A DNA stretch of 64,000 bases from Sulfitobacter noctilucicola (GCF_000622385.1 NZ_JASD01000008.1:744001-808000); one strand, 5' to 3'; shown: positions 19,741 to 28,769, counted from the first letter of the stretch. Made by a program: numbers and translations. Notes: generated by a model not told the origin, from the sequence alone.

Positions 19741-20704
19741 TAACGTCATGCAATATGTCACCTGGCTGGCCTTTGCCGGTCTTGCCCTCACCATGCTCGG
19801 GATGGCGGCACTTGTGCGTTTCGAGAGCCAGCGCATGCAACAAACCAAGCGTCTTGCGCGGGCAACAGGCTCTGCACCGCTGCGCAGTGCCTCGACACAA
19901 GGCCGGCAGGGCAGTAGCCTCTCTCATCTGATAGCGCAGTTACGCCATCTGGTTGTGCAGGTAGGAGAACGGTTTTCCGTTGTTCTTGGGGGTGAAGCCC
20001 GCGAGACGGCAGCAGAGCTTTCTTCGGCCGGATACCGCAGCCGCGATGCCCTGTTGATCTATGCCTTCCTCAAGACCGTGCTGCCGCTTGCCGCTGTGGT
20101 GACCGGCATCCCATGGGTGTTGATGAACTACCCGTTCGGCATCGACATGATGATGCCTGCCGGTGCCGTCATTGCAGTTGCGCTGACCATTTCAAAGGGT
20201 GTTGATTTTCAGGTCTCCCAAAATCGCAAAACCCGCCTTGCCAACATACGGCGCGGTTTTCCCGATATGCTCGAACTGCTCGTCATCGCGTCGGAGGCGG
20301 GTCTTGGCCCGCAGCCCGCTTTGCAACGCGTCGCCACCGAGCTTGCCTCGACCAGTCCAGAGCTTGCGCAGGAAATCCGTCAGATGGTTGCAGAGATGCG
20401 GATGACCAACGACCGCCGCAACGCCTATGACAAATTGAACATCCGCGCGCCTTTGCCTGAAATCGGCGTGTTTACACAAACACTCGATCAATCAGACACC
20501 TACGGCACGCCGTTTTCCCGCGCCATGCGCACACTGATCGCCGAGCAGCGCTCCAACCGTCTGATGGCGGTGGAAGAGCAAGCAGCAAGGTTGCCCGTCA
20601 TCATGACCCTGCCGCTGATCTTCTTCATCATGCCTGCTGTATTTGTAGTGCTGATCGGTCCCGCTGTGCTGAGCGTCTTCGACAACATCATTTCCGGAGG
20701 ATGA
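19733..20704 (+). CDS. tadC: TadC-like type II secretion F family membrane protein
   Basis: 323 residues. Paralogue of TadB with a GspF domain in its second half (PDMLELLVIASEAGLGPQPAL, later FTQTLDQSDTYGTPFSRAMR), flanked by hydrophobic segments. It should form the platform heteromer with TadB. It overlaps tadB by 8 bp and tadE by 4 bp, so translation of the operon is tightly coupled. Confidence 0.93.
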   Translation: MSDNVMQYVTWLAFAGLALTMLGMAALVRFESQRMQQTKRLARATGSAPLRSASTQGRQGSSLSHLIAQLRHLVVQVGERFSVVLGGEARETAAELSSAGYRSRDALLIYAFLKTVLPLAAVVTGIPWVLMNYPFGIDMMMPAGAVIAVALTISKGVDFQVSQNRKTRLANIRRGFPDMLELLVIASEAGLGPQPALQRVATELASTSPELAQEIRQMVAEMRMTNDRRNAYDKLNIRAPLPEIGVFTQTLDQSDTYGTPFSRAMRTLIAEQRSNRLMAVEEQAARLPVIMTLPLIFFIMPAVFVVLIGPAVLSVFDNIISGG

Positions 20705-21141
20705 GCCAAATGCGAACCCCGTTGATCGACCGCCTGAACTTTTTCCGCCGCAACGAATCCGGTGCAGTAGCCGTCGAGTTTGCCCTGATTGCGCCGCTGC
20801 TATTTGGTCTTTTGTTCGGCATCATCACTTTGGGCTATTTCATCGGTATCAACCATTCTGTGAACCAGCTTGCCGCGGGTGCTGCCCGCGCCTCTGTCAC
20901 CGGATTGAACCAGACAGAGCGATCAGCGCTCGCCAACAACTATTTGTCAGAGGCAGGCAGCAGATATCCGTTGCTCACGCCCGCGTCAGTCAGCCCAACT
21001 GTCGTTTTCGAGGGGGGCAACCCCGAAGGCATTACGGTGACAGTGGCCTATGCGGTTGACGGGTCTATGCTCGGGATCGCCAACAACCTTCTTGGGCTCG
21101 ACATCACTAGCATCAACGGAAGCGCCTACCTTGCGTATTGA
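20701..21141 (+). CDS. tadE: TadE-like minor pseudopilin
   Basis: 146 residues. A short basic N-terminus leads into the TadE motif RRNESGAVAVEFALIAPLLF and a hydrophobic helix, followed by a small extracytoplasmic domain. TadE-type pseudopilins are cut by the same prepilin peptidase as Flp and help initiate or anchor the pilus. It overlaps tadC (ATGA) and the next gene. Confidence 0.9.
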   Translation: MSQMRTPLIDRLNFFRRNESGAVAVEFALIAPLLFGLLFGIITLGYFIGINHSVNQLAAGAARASVTGLNQTERSALANNYLSEAGSRYPLLTPASVSPTVVFEGGNPEGITVTVAYAVDGSMLGIANNLLGLDITSINGSAYLAY

Positions 21142-22900
21142 ATGGCTCATCCGTTTCAAGCGCGCCGAAGACGGTGCCGTCGCGATTATCGTGTCGCTGT
21201 TGCTGGTTGTCCTGATGGGTTTTGTCGCACTGGGCGTCGATACCGCGTCGCTTTACCGCGAACGGGCGCAGTTGCAGTCGGTCAGTGATCTGGCAGCCAT
21301 AAGCGCCGTTGCCTTACCTGACGATGCGAATGCACGTGCGCTGCATACAATGGGTCGAAATTCGAAAGCACCCGGCGCGCTGGACGAATTGCAAACAGGA
21401 CGGTTTCTGCGCAACCCCGCGATCCCGCCCGAAGACCGGTTTACACCACTGGCCGCAGGTGACCGCAAAACGAATGCCGTGCGCGTTGTCCTGCAAGATG
21501 ACGCGCCATTGCACTTCGCCAAGATATTCACGGATGACACTCACATCACTCTCGACCGGACCGCGCTTGCCTCGCGTACTGGTGCTGTGAGCTTCTCGCT
21601 GGATAGCCACCTTGTGCGACTGGGCGGCGCGTCCTTGAACGATGCGCTGCAACAGCGGTTCGGCGCAGGCGCGAATATATCAATCGGGAACATGCAACTT
21701 CTTGCTGACGCAGACATCGATTTAGGATCCCTGCTGGAAGCGTTGGACAGTCGCATCGGGGGAGGTTCGCTCAACCCCGCCGAAATCCTGAATGCCACAA
21801 CAACCGCCGGCGACATCATTGCATCGTTGCAATCCGTCCTGACCGGTCCGCTTGCCAACAGCCTAAGCGGTCTTGCCGGTGCCGCAGGATCAGCAACATT
21901 TGACGTGTCATCCTTGGTCGGAGGGATCGACACAGAGCTTGGACTGACTGCTACCGAATTCCTTGCCGACATCGAGGTATCAGCGCTGGACGTCATCAAA
22001 GCTCTGGTCGCTGCTGAAACCACAGCGAATGGAACAACGCTGGACACTGCGGTGAGCGTTCCTGGTGTACTGTCCGCAACAGCAAACCTTGTAGCCGGAG
22101 AACCGCCCGCCAGATCGGGCTGGGTCGCGCTGGGCGAAGAGGACGTTCAGTTGCACCGCGCGGCGATACGCTTGGAGTCAGAGATCGAAGTAGAACCTGA
22201 TCTTTTGGGCCCGCTTGGTGTCGGCATCGAGGTCGCGTCGCTGCATGTCCCCATCTACACCGAACTGGCGGGGTCAACTGCCACGCTGGATCGGATGGCG
22301 TGTCACATCACCTCGCCCCAAGGTATCGCGGCGTCGTTTGAAACGTCACCGACACCCCTGCATCCCATGAACGGCACTTCGGTTGCTGCGCTCTATCTTG
22401 GTACGCTTCCCGAAGGCACCGGTCCTGTCGACCCCGCGACGCTGGCATTTGCCGACCTCCTGACCGTCTCTATTTCAGTCAAGGTGCCGCCGCTTATTGA
22501 CCTAACCATTCCCGGTGTTGTCATTCAGGCACGATCCTACGTCGCCGTCGGCCAGTCCCAGCAAGAAACGCTCAGCTTCACTCATACAGAGGTCGCGGAT
22601 GGCAACATCACAAAGCACTTCGGGTCCGGTGAGCTTTTGTCCACAGCGGTGACGAGCCTTCTATCCTCAGACAGAACCGAGCTGCGGGTAAAGCCGCAGC
22701 AGGCGGGACTGATCGCAGGGCTGGCTGCGCCGGTTGTTGAGAACCTATTGACGATCCTGCCCGCAAAACTGCTGTCCGGTCTCGCGACACCCGTCGATGC
22801 AGTGCTGGATGGTACTCTCTCAACGATCGGTGTGAACCTCGGCGAGGGTGAACTGACCCTGACCGGACACCACTGCGAACCTATAAGGCTGGTGCGATGA
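21131..22900 (+). CDS. TadG-like pilus assembly protein
   Basis: 589 residues from a TTG at 21131 with a GGAAG site about 9 bp upstream. That start overlaps the tadE stop by 11 bp; an in-frame ATG at 21050 would lie deep inside tadE. The N-terminus is TadE/G-like: FKRAEDGAVAIIVSLLLVVL, one membrane helix, then RERAQLQSVSDLAAISAVAL. A long secreted region rich in Ala, Leu, Thr and Gly follows, with no domain I recognise. It is probably the envelope-spanning minor component of the Flp pilus apparatus. The TTG start is the main uncertainty. Confidence 0.8.
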   Translation: MRIEWLIRFKRAEDGAVAIIVSLLLVVLMGFVALGVDTASLYRERAQLQSVSDLAAISAVALPDDANARALHTMGRNSKAPGALDELQTGRFLRNPAIPPEDRFTPLAAGDRKTNAVRVVLQDDAPLHFAKIFTDDTHITLDRTALASRTGAVSFSLDSHLVRLGGASLNDALQQRFGAGANISIGNMQLLADADIDLGSLLEALDSRIGGGSLNPAEILNATTTAGDIIASLQSVLTGPLANSLSGLAGAAGSATFDVSSLVGGIDTELGLTATEFLADIEVSALDVIKALVAAETTANGTTLDTAVSVPGVLSATANLVAGEPPARSGWVALGEEDVQLHRAAIRLESEIEVEPDLLGPLGVGIEVASLHVPIYTELAGSTATLDRMACHITSPQGIAASFETSPTPLHPMNGTSVAALYLGTLPEGTGPVDPATLAFADLLTVSISVKVPPLIDLTIPGVVIQARSYVAVGQSQQETLSFTHTEVADGNITKHFGSGELLSTAVTSLLSSDRTELRVKPQQAGLIAGLAAPVVENLLTILPAKLLSGLATPVDAVLDGTLSTIGVNLGEGELTLTGHHCEPIRLVR

Positions 22901-22920
22901 TGAGGATGCAGTCACTCAAC

Positions 22921-22972
22921 CGGATGCCGATGCATCCGAACGCAAAACAACCGACCCCTTCGGACCGGTTGT
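22921..22972. terminator. Two hairpins between convergent tadG and the LuxR-type gene
   Basis: CGGATGC-CGAT-GCATCCG (22921-22938) and ACAACCG / CGGTTGT (22947-22972) lie between the two converging stops. They fit a bidirectional terminator region, although neither has a clear U-tract. Confidence 0.5.
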
Positions 22973-22995
22973 ATGAACTGAATTTCTTGGATCGC

Positions 22996-23547
22996 TTAGC
23001 CGGCAGATTGGGACCGGCCCACAAGAGGCAAGACCTTGCGTGTCATCACCTGAACTTTCGTAACTTTCGGTTCATGGGCCATGCCGCAAACCTCATCGGT
23101 AACAAAACCAATCAACTGATAACGCGTCTCAAGACCCGATTTTTGATAGATACGGCTAAGCTGCGATTTGACTGTTGCGATAGCACTGCCGCGCATTTCG
23201 GCAATTTCGCTATTGGAAAAACCCTTAACCACAAAAATTGCCACATCCGCTTCAGCTTGGGACAGACCCCAATCAGAGGCATAGCGCAAAATGACCGTTT
23301 CTTTAGCAGCAGGTTCACCAGCACCGGGGGCCAGTTTCTCTTTCCGCTGCCAATCCATATATGAGCTTAGCTGCTTGAAACTGATATAGGCAACCGCTGC
23401 GGTAAAACCGAAGAACAGGGCAAACATCCCCGATACAGTCGCAAAATCCATACTTACCCCCGGCAGGGCAATCGTCAAAACGATGTATGTCTTCAGTGCA
23501 GCGATCGCTGTGACGATAATACTTCCGGAAACCCAGATGCGTGCCAT
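22996..23547 (-). CDS. Membrane-anchored LuxR-type HTH regulator
   Basis: 183 residues from the ATG at 23547 (AGGA site 8 bp upstream); the longer in-frame version adds 34 residues. The first about 70 residues contain two hydrophobic segments (around 8-28 and 35-60). A short linker and a GerE/LuxR-type HTH at about 105-165 follow, with GLSQAEADVAIFVVKGFSNS and SAIATVKSQLSRIYQKSGL. There is no receiver or autoinducer domain. It is probably a regulator tethered to the inner membrane. It converges with the tad operon; regulating pilus genes is a guess from position. Confidence 0.82.
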   Translation of the reverse strand: MARIWVSGSIIVTAIAALKTYIVLTIALPGVSMDFATVSGMFALFFGFTAAVAYISFKQLSSYMDWQRKEKLAPGAGEPAAKETVILRYASDWGLSQAEADVAIFVVKGFSNSEIAEMRGSAIATVKSQLSRIYQKSGLETRYQLIGFVTDEVCGMAHEPKVTKVQVMTRKVLPLVGRSQSAG

Positions 23548-24123
23548 GAAACCATTCCTATTCAACGCAAATTCTACGAGTCTCATTTTTGAGAAGAAAT
23601 GTGTCAGAATTTCGGCAGATGTAGGGTTTGTCAGACAGGTCAGTGTCAACTAAGCCGAACAATTGCGGAATATGGAGGCTTATAACCGTCCCGCCCGCGC
23701 CGCAGTTTTCAGCGCATCCCTCAGAAATCCTTTAGAATTAAACTATATTACGAGATCGAGAAGGATCGGCACACTACTTGGCCAGACAGTGCTATAATCA
23801 AAGCCAAATAGCTAAAATATATTTTACAACAAACCGAAGGGTTATCGGCATGGAATACATAGCCTGCCAGATGGACGACCTAAGGTTGCGCAAAGCAATG
23901 CCTATCTTTGAAACCGGCTGCGATTTAACTGGCAGCGATCGAGCGCGATTCTGTTTTTCGGCCTAAAATCGCTTGGCCGTGGTGACAGAGGCTTGGATAT
24001 CCCTCGTGAATGCGGCACGTTTCCGTTGAGACATTCGCCCTCTCTTTTGCCAAGTCCAATCCGTTGACCACGGCAAAGCGTGCACAACTGAACCGTCAAT
24101 CCGCCCCAGAAGGAATTACTGAA
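23548..24123. other. 576 bp intergenic region with no supported gene
   Basis: Separates the divergent LuxR-type gene and the zrgA-like gene. The middle (about 23730-23850) is visibly A/T-rich and may hold promoters. A short plus-strand ORF from 23778 has no recognisable feature. I looked for a Zur-type palindrome before the zinc operon and found no convincing one. An AAGGA ribosome site lies at 24110-24114. Confidence 0.5.
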
Positions 24124-24729
24124 ATGTTGAAATTCACGCCTGTCGCCCTCCTCATCCTTACCGCCAGTCATGTATCTGCCGAAGAGACGCGGCAGGAAGG
24201 TTCCCACGAGCATGGCGTTGGAGAGTTGAACATAGCGTTCGAAGGGAACGAGATCGGGATCGAACTTCACGCACCGGGGGCGGATATCGTCGGGTTCGAG
24301 TACGTGGCAACAAGTGACGAAGACCGTTCAAAAGTAAGTGCTGCTGTCGCGACCCTTGCGCGTCCCTTGGATCTGTTTGCCCTGCCAGCTGAAGCTGGTT
24401 GCACCGTTGTAACTGCAACCGCATCTTTGGAAGCCGAACATGATGAAGATGACCACGAAGAACACGCGCACCATGACGAACATGAAGACCATGATCACGG
24501 CGAAGAAGATCATGCAGAGCACGAAAACGAAGAGAGCCACGCCGAGTTCCACGCGGCCTACACCCTGTCCTGCGCATACCCTGCCGAAGTCACAAAGATT
24601 GATTTCGTTTATTTCGACACCTTCCCGAACGCATTGGAGCTTGAGGTGCAGGTGATTTCAGACCGGGGTGCTTCTATGTTCGAGGTTGAGCGGGACGTGC
24701 CGACACTTGATCTGCGCAACATGTTCTAA
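24124..24729 (+). CDS. His-rich periplasmic zinc-binding protein, DUF2796/ZrgA family
   Basis: 201 residues from the ATG at 24124, which has AAGGA 9 bp upstream. A signal peptide (LKFTPVALLILTASHVSAEE) is followed by HEHGVGELNIAFEGNEIGIE, the DUF2796 opening. The middle (about residues 105-140) is an Asp/Glu/His run dense in histidines, a likely zinc-binding loop. The downstream genes (ABC ATPase, permease, two DUF3299 proteins) match the make-up of Vibrio cholerae zrgABCDE, a zinc uptake system. So this is probably ZrgA, acting in the periplasm. Confidence 0.85.
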   Translation: MLKFTPVALLILTASHVSAEETRQEGSHEHGVGELNIAFEGNEIGIELHAPGADIVGFEYVATSDEDRSKVSAAVATLARPLDLFALPAEAGCTVVTATASLEAEHDEDDHEEHAHHDEHEDHDHGEEDHAEHENEESHAEFHAAYTLSCAYPAEVTKIDFVYFDTFPNALELEVQVISDRGASMFEVERDVPTLDLRNMF

Positions 24730-24744
24730 AGGTTCTAGCGGTTC

Positions 24745-25446
24745 ATGCCTGACATTGATCCAATCCTTGCGCTGAGGGATGTAAAATTCTCCTGGCCGGG
24801 CCGCGCGTCCTTTGGGCTCGACCTTCCCGAGTTCACACTGGACCGGTCCGAAAGTGTTCTGCTTCTGGGAGAAAGCGGGTCAGGGAAATCGACGCTTCTG
24901 TCGCTGATCTGCGGGACAATCACACCACAGAGCGGCACCGTTCATCTTTCAGGCACCGACATCGCAAGCCTATCAGCAGGAAAGCGCGACCGGTTTCGCG
25001 CGGAGCAGATCGGATTGATCTTTCAACAGTTCAATCTGCTGCCCTACGCAAGTGTTCTGGACAACATCCTGCTTCCGCTGCGGTTTGCGCCAGAACGCCG
25101 CGCGCGAGCCGATCCGGTCACCGATACCGCCAAGGCGCTTTGTCTGAATTTGGGACTGCCCGAAGACGCGATAAACGCTAAAGCCGGAACGCTGAGCGTT
25201 GGTCAACAGCAACGTGTCGCCGCTGCACGCGCATTAATTGGTGCGCCCCCGCTTATCATCGCAGATGAGCCCACATCAGCGCTGGATGCCGCGACGCAAG
25301 CGACCTTCCTTAACCTTTTGTTCGCGCAGGCACGCGCATCTGGATCGACACTCCTTATGGTCAGCCACGACGCCCGCCTGTCGGATCACTTTGATCGGGT
25401 CATTCACATGTCGGACATTTCCAGATCAGCGATGGCTCACGCATGA
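24745..25446 (+). CDS. ABC transporter ATP-binding protein (ZrgB-like, LolD/MacB type)
   Basis: 233 residues. Walker A is LGESGSGKSTLL, the Q-loop FQQFNLLPYASVLDNI, the signature LSVGQQQRVAAARAL, and Walker B LIIADEPTSALD. It belongs to the LolD/MacB/FtsE class that works with FtsX-like permeases and drives periplasmic mechanical or export steps rather than classical uptake. It starts 15 bp after zrgA and overlaps the permease gene by 4 bp. Confidence 0.93.
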   Translation: MPDIDPILALRDVKFSWPGRASFGLDLPEFTLDRSESVLLLGESGSGKSTLLSLICGTITPQSGTVHLSGTDIASLSAGKRDRFRAEQIGLIFQQFNLLPYASVLDNILLPLRFAPERRARADPVTDTAKALCLNLGLPEDAINAKAGTLSVGQQQRVAAARALIGAPPLIIADEPTSALDAATQATFLNLLFAQARASGSTLLMVSHDARLSDHFDRVIHMSDISRSAMAHA

Positions 25447-26693
25447 TCATGCGGCTGGCATTGGCGTCCCTGATGGCGCGGGCTTTGACGGTTGGCATGA
25501 CAGTGCTCGCCATCGCGCTATCGGTCGCGCTCTTTCTGGGAGTAGAGAAGGTTCGCACCGGGGCAAAGGCAAGCTTCGCTGACACGATCTCCGGAACAGA
25601 CCTTATTATCGGTGCGCGGTCAGGCTCTGTGCAGTTGCTGCTTTATTCCGTGTTTCGCATCGGGAATGCGACCAACAACCTGACTTGGGAAAGCTATCAG
25701 GACATCGCGGCACGGCCCGAGGTGGATTGGATCGTACCGATTTCGCTTGGGGACAGTCATCGCCAGTTTCGAGTGATGGGAACCACCACCGCTTTCTTTG
25801 ACCGCTACAAATACCGCGCGGGCCAGTCCTTGGCTGTAAGGGATGGCGCGATCATGGCTGACCTTTTTGACACTGTGATTGGCGCGGATGTGGCGAAAGC
25901 GTTGAACTACAAGGTTGGTGACCCCATCGTGGTGGCCCACGGGCTCGCATCCTTTATCGAACATGAGGATCAGCCGTTTCGCGTATCGGGCATTCTGGAA
26001 AAGACGGGTACGCCTGTGGACCGCACCGTGATTGTCAGCCTCGAAGCGATCGAGGCGATCCATGTGGACTGGCAGCGAGGGGCAAAGGTGCCGGGGCAAT
26101 CCACCCCTACAGATGTGATCCGGAACATGGAGTTGGAGCCCAAGGCAGTGACCGCCGCGCTGGTCGGTGTCAAAAGCCGCTTGCAGGTGTTCGGCCTGCA
26201 GCGCGCAATCAACGAATATCCCGCCGAGCCACTGCTCGCGATCCTGCCCGGCGTGGCACTTCAGGAGTTGTGGCAGATCGTCGGTATCGCTGAAACGGCG
26301 CTGGTTGCCGTATCCACAATGGTCGTCGTCACGGCATTGATCGGCATGATGGCCACGATCTTTTCCAGCCTCAATGAACGCCGCCGAGAGATGGCGATCT
26401 TTCGTGCGATGGGCGCGCGTCCGCGGGTGATCCTGAGCCTTCTGGTACTTGAAGCCGCTCTAATGGCAGCAGTCGGTGCCGTGCTTGGCCTTGGCCTGCT
26501 TTATGGCGGATTGGTCGTGGCCCAGCCGCTTGTCGATGCTGCCTTCGGTCTGTGGCTCCCGATTGAGCCGCCTTCCTTACGAGAGCTATGGGTTATTCTG
26601 GCCGTCATTGCTGCTGGCGCAATCGTGAGCATGGTGCCGGCCTTCCGCGCCTACCGCATGTCTCTTGCGGATGGTATGATGGTCCGGATTTAG
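25443..26693 (+). CDS. ABC transporter permease (ZrgC-like, FtsX/MacB type)
   Basis: 416 residues. One N-terminal membrane helix (ALTVGMTVLAIALSVALFLG), a large periplasmic MacB_PCD-type domain (about 35-270), and three C-terminal helices with the FtsX motif SLNERRREMAIFRAMGARPR. Starts in the stop of the ATPase gene (ATGA), so the pair certainly act together. Within the zrg-like operon it is the probable inner-membrane partner of the His-rich protein. Confidence 0.93.
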   Translation: MIMRLALASLMARALTVGMTVLAIALSVALFLGVEKVRTGAKASFADTISGTDLIIGARSGSVQLLLYSVFRIGNATNNLTWESYQDIAARPEVDWIVPISLGDSHRQFRVMGTTTAFFDRYKYRAGQSLAVRDGAIMADLFDTVIGADVAKALNYKVGDPIVVAHGLASFIEHEDQPFRVSGILEKTGTPVDRTVIVSLEAIEAIHVDWQRGAKVPGQSTPTDVIRNMELEPKAVTAALVGVKSRLQVFGLQRAINEYPAEPLLAILPGVALQELWQIVGIAETALVAVSTMVVVTALIGMMATIFSSLNERRREMAIFRAMGARPRVILSLLVLEAALMAAVGAVLGLGLLYGGLVVAQPLVDAAFGLWLPIEPPSLRELWVILAVIAAGAIVSMVPAFRAYRMSLADGMMVRI

Positions 26694-26709
26694 CAGAGGG
26701 TTTGACACG

Positions 26710-27216
26710 ATGAAAATATCCCGCCGCCAGCTTATAGCCTGTGCCGCCGCCAGCGCAGCGCTGCCCCGTTCTGTTCTTGCTGCAACGCCCCGCGTTATCG
26801 GATGGGAAGACTTGATACCGCCCGGCGTGCCCTATGCAGAAATCATCGGCCAAGGCGAAATTGATGCGATCAAGGATACATGGCTTCCCGAATTCGACGA
26901 AAACGCGACGAAGCTGAACCAAGAACTGCACGGAGCTTACATCAAGATGCCCGGCTATGTTCTGCCACTGGATATGTCTACGGCTGGCGTTACCAGCTTT
27001 ATCATGGTGCCTTATGTTGGGGCTTGTATTCACACACCTCCGCCACCTGCCAACCAACTTGTTTTCGTCGACAGCAAAAAACCGTGGCCCAGCGACAAAC
27101 TATGGGATCCGGTTTGGGTCACAGGACGGATGCGCCACGAGTTGCAATCCACAACCATTGCCGACATCGGATACGCCCTGACTGCGGACCGCATTGAGGT
27201 CTACGAATGGGAATGA
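26710..27216 (+). CDS. DUF3299 secreted protein (ZrgD-like)
   Basis: 168 residues. The N-terminus MKISRRQLIACAAASAALPR has a twin-arginine-like pair and a hydrophobic core, so export by Tat or Sec is likely. The DUF3299 core contains KMPGYVLPLD, TSFIMVPYVGACIHTPPPPA and NQLVFV. The conserved Cys-Ile-His after VGA suggests a metal site. The function is not established. It is followed by a paralogue that overlaps its end by 10 bp. Confidence 0.85.
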   Translation: MKISRRQLIACAAASAALPRSVLAATPRVIGWEDLIPPGVPYAEIIGQGEIDAIKDTWLPEFDENATKLNQELHGAYIKMPGYVLPLDMSTAGVTSFIMVPYVGACIHTPPPPANQLVFVDSKKPWPSDKLWDPVWVTGRMRHELQSTTIADIGYALTADRIEVYEWE

Positions 27217-27710
27217 CAAACTTGAACCGCCGCAGCATTCTGGCCGCTTTGGGTGCCCTGTCGGTCTGTCCTTCAGCCGCGCTTGCCAAAGACTATATCG
27301 ATCTGGATTGGGCGGACCTTGTTCCGGACGGGCAACAGGTAATCCCGCCGGTGATCCAAGGGCTGATTGACCATGATGGCCCTGCCCTTTCGAGCCAGCA
27401 GCCCGCATCGCAAGGGGTGAGGACAGATTGGAACGGAAAGGTCGTGCGTCTTCCCGGATACGTGGTGCCGATTGATTACTCCGGCACGGGCATCACTGCC
27501 TTTATCCTTGTACCGTTCGTCGGGGCATGCGTGCACGTTCCGCCACCTCCCGCAAACCAGTTGGTGTTTGTCACGACCGGTGTTCCCTACGAAGGGTCCG
27601 GCATGTTCGAGGCGGTTAATGTCATAGGTATGTTTGGTACTGCGTCGACCTCCACCCAACTTGCAGACATCGCATATGCGCTTTCAGCGGATCATATCGA
27701 ACCGTTTTAA
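27207..27710 (+). CDS. DUF3299 secreted protein (ZrgE-like), paralogue of the preceding gene
   Basis: 167 residues. The N-terminus has a signal with a twin-arginine-like NRRSILAALGALS. The same core as the neighbour is present: RLPGYVVPIDYSGTGITAFI, LVPFVGACVHVPPPPA, NQLVFV. The pair clearly arose by tandem duplication, while the first 70 residues have diverged. Last gene of the zrg-like operon. A stable hairpin follows. Confidence 0.85.
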   Translation: MGMTNLNRRSILAALGALSVCPSAALAKDYIDLDWADLVPDGQQVIPPVIQGLIDHDGPALSSQQPASQGVRTDWNGKVVRLPGYVVPIDYSGTGITAFILVPFVGACVHVPPPPANQLVFVTTGVPYEGSGMFEAVNVIGMFGTASTSTQLADIAYALSADHIEPF

Positions 27711-27732
27711 CGCGTGTGTTTCGCGTGGGGGT

Positions 27733-27760
27733 GCCCGCTGCCGGTCTGGCGGCAACGGGC
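27733..27760. terminator. Bidirectional terminator hairpin
   Basis: GCCCGCTGCCG / CGGCAACGGGC, an 11 bp stem with one mismatch and a 6-base loop. Outer CGCGTGT / ACACGCG arms (27711 and 27763 region) could extend it. It lies between convergent stops of the DUF3299 and universal stress genes. There is no clear U-tract on either strand. Confidence 0.6.
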
Positions 27761-27791
27761 GAACACGCGACGTCCATGAGGTAAACCCAGC

Positions 27792-28637
27792 CTAATGGGC
27801 AAACAAAACAGGTTGTTCTTTCTGGTCCATCATAGTGCGGGTTGTTCCGCCCAAAACGGTCTGGATCATTCGGGCATGGCCGTAGGCACCCATCACCACC
27901 AGACCGGAGCCGTTTTCCTGCGCGCGGTCCAGAATGCATTGGCCCACATCACGTCCGCCGCTTGGAAATTGCGACACGGTCACATGACAACCATGGTGGC
28001 TAAGCCAAGCGGCAACATCGGCACCGGGTTCCGGTCCATCCCGATCTGTCATGGCAACAGGATCGATGCAGGCGATAACCACTTCGCTGGCTTCTTTCAG
28101 ATACGGCAATGCGGCATGTACCGCACTTGCAGCAGCAGAACTGCTGTCCCAGGCAATCATCACGCGATCGACCTTCTCCGCCGCAGCACCATTCATCCGG
28201 AAAGCGATCGGTGAGTGGAAGAGAATACCTGACGCCGCTTCGCGCAGAAAATCGGGCATCTCACGCAGGCTTGGCGCAAAGAATGCCTCATCACTCACAC
28301 GGGCATATTGGGCCACGACATGTTTGACATCCAAAGTCGCGCACATTGTTGACTGGACATCACCCGATACATTGCTTGCTGCCAACAGCTTTTCAACGGC
28401 CTGCACTCGATTAGTTTGTGCAACTTGCGCATCGGCTACGGTTTCCGTCCAGTTGTCGGGAATGTTCATGCCCCCATAGGGCGGAACCCCGTAGGCGTAC
28501 ATCGGCAACATCGGGGCCGCGCCAAGCATGAGACACATCAGATGCGCGTCCGTAGTGGCCGCAGCTTCGGCCGCTTGGGATATCTGATCGTCCGGAGTTT
28601 CAGGGGTTATTACATACAGAATCGTGCGGCGTTTCAT
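27792..28637 (-). CDS. Tandem universal stress protein (UspA family)
   Basis: 281 residues from the ATG at 28637 (MKRRTILYVITPE). Two USP folds are fused. The second carries the nucleotide-loop signature GLVVMGAYGHARMIQTVLGG near the C-terminus, while the first is degenerate. Such tandem USPs are typical of oxygen-limitation or stress regulons. It is divergent from cbpA, with a near-consensus FixK/FNR-type box midway between them. Confidence 0.9.
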   Translation of the reverse strand: MKRRTILYVITPETPDDQISQAAEAAATTDAHLMCLMLGAAPMLPMYAYGVPPYGGMNIPDNWTETVADAQVAQTNRVQAVEKLLAASNVSGDVQSTMCATLDVKHVVAQYARVSDEAFFAPSLREMPDFLREAASGILFHSPIAFRMNGAAAEKVDRVMIAWDSSSAAASAVHAALPYLKEASEVVIACIDPVAMTDRDGPEPGADVAAWLSHHGCHVTVSQFPSGGRDVGQCILDRAQENGSGLVVMGAYGHARMIQTVLGGTTRTMMDQKEQPVLFAH

Positions 28638-28694
28638 TGCAGTCTCCATCAGTCTTGATTTGGTCCCAGACTGACAGGATTATCACAGTGCAAA

Positions 28695-28708
28695 ATGACA
28701 AAAATCAA
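28695..28708. promoter_or_regulatory. FNR/FixK-type box, one mismatch (usp / cbpA)
   Basis: ATGAC-AAAA-ATCAA; one mismatch to TTGA-N6-TCAA. Its centre is 64 bp from the usp start and 68 bp from the cbpA start, so it could serve both divergent genes. The weakest of the nine boxes. Confidence 0.45.
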
Positions 28709-28769
28709 CCCGTACGAGTAAAGACGTGTCACCGTTCTGGAAAATCTGGATGTGTGGACCTTTGAAGCA

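Noticed and set aside
22897..23364. 155-codon plus-strand frame overlapping the tadG-like stop
   Set aside because: Runs through two terminator-like hairpins and is antisense to the LuxR-type gene; no family features.
28650..28670. TTGATTTGGTCCCAG as another FNR/FixK box
   Set aside because: Only one half-site matches; the second half lacks TCAA.
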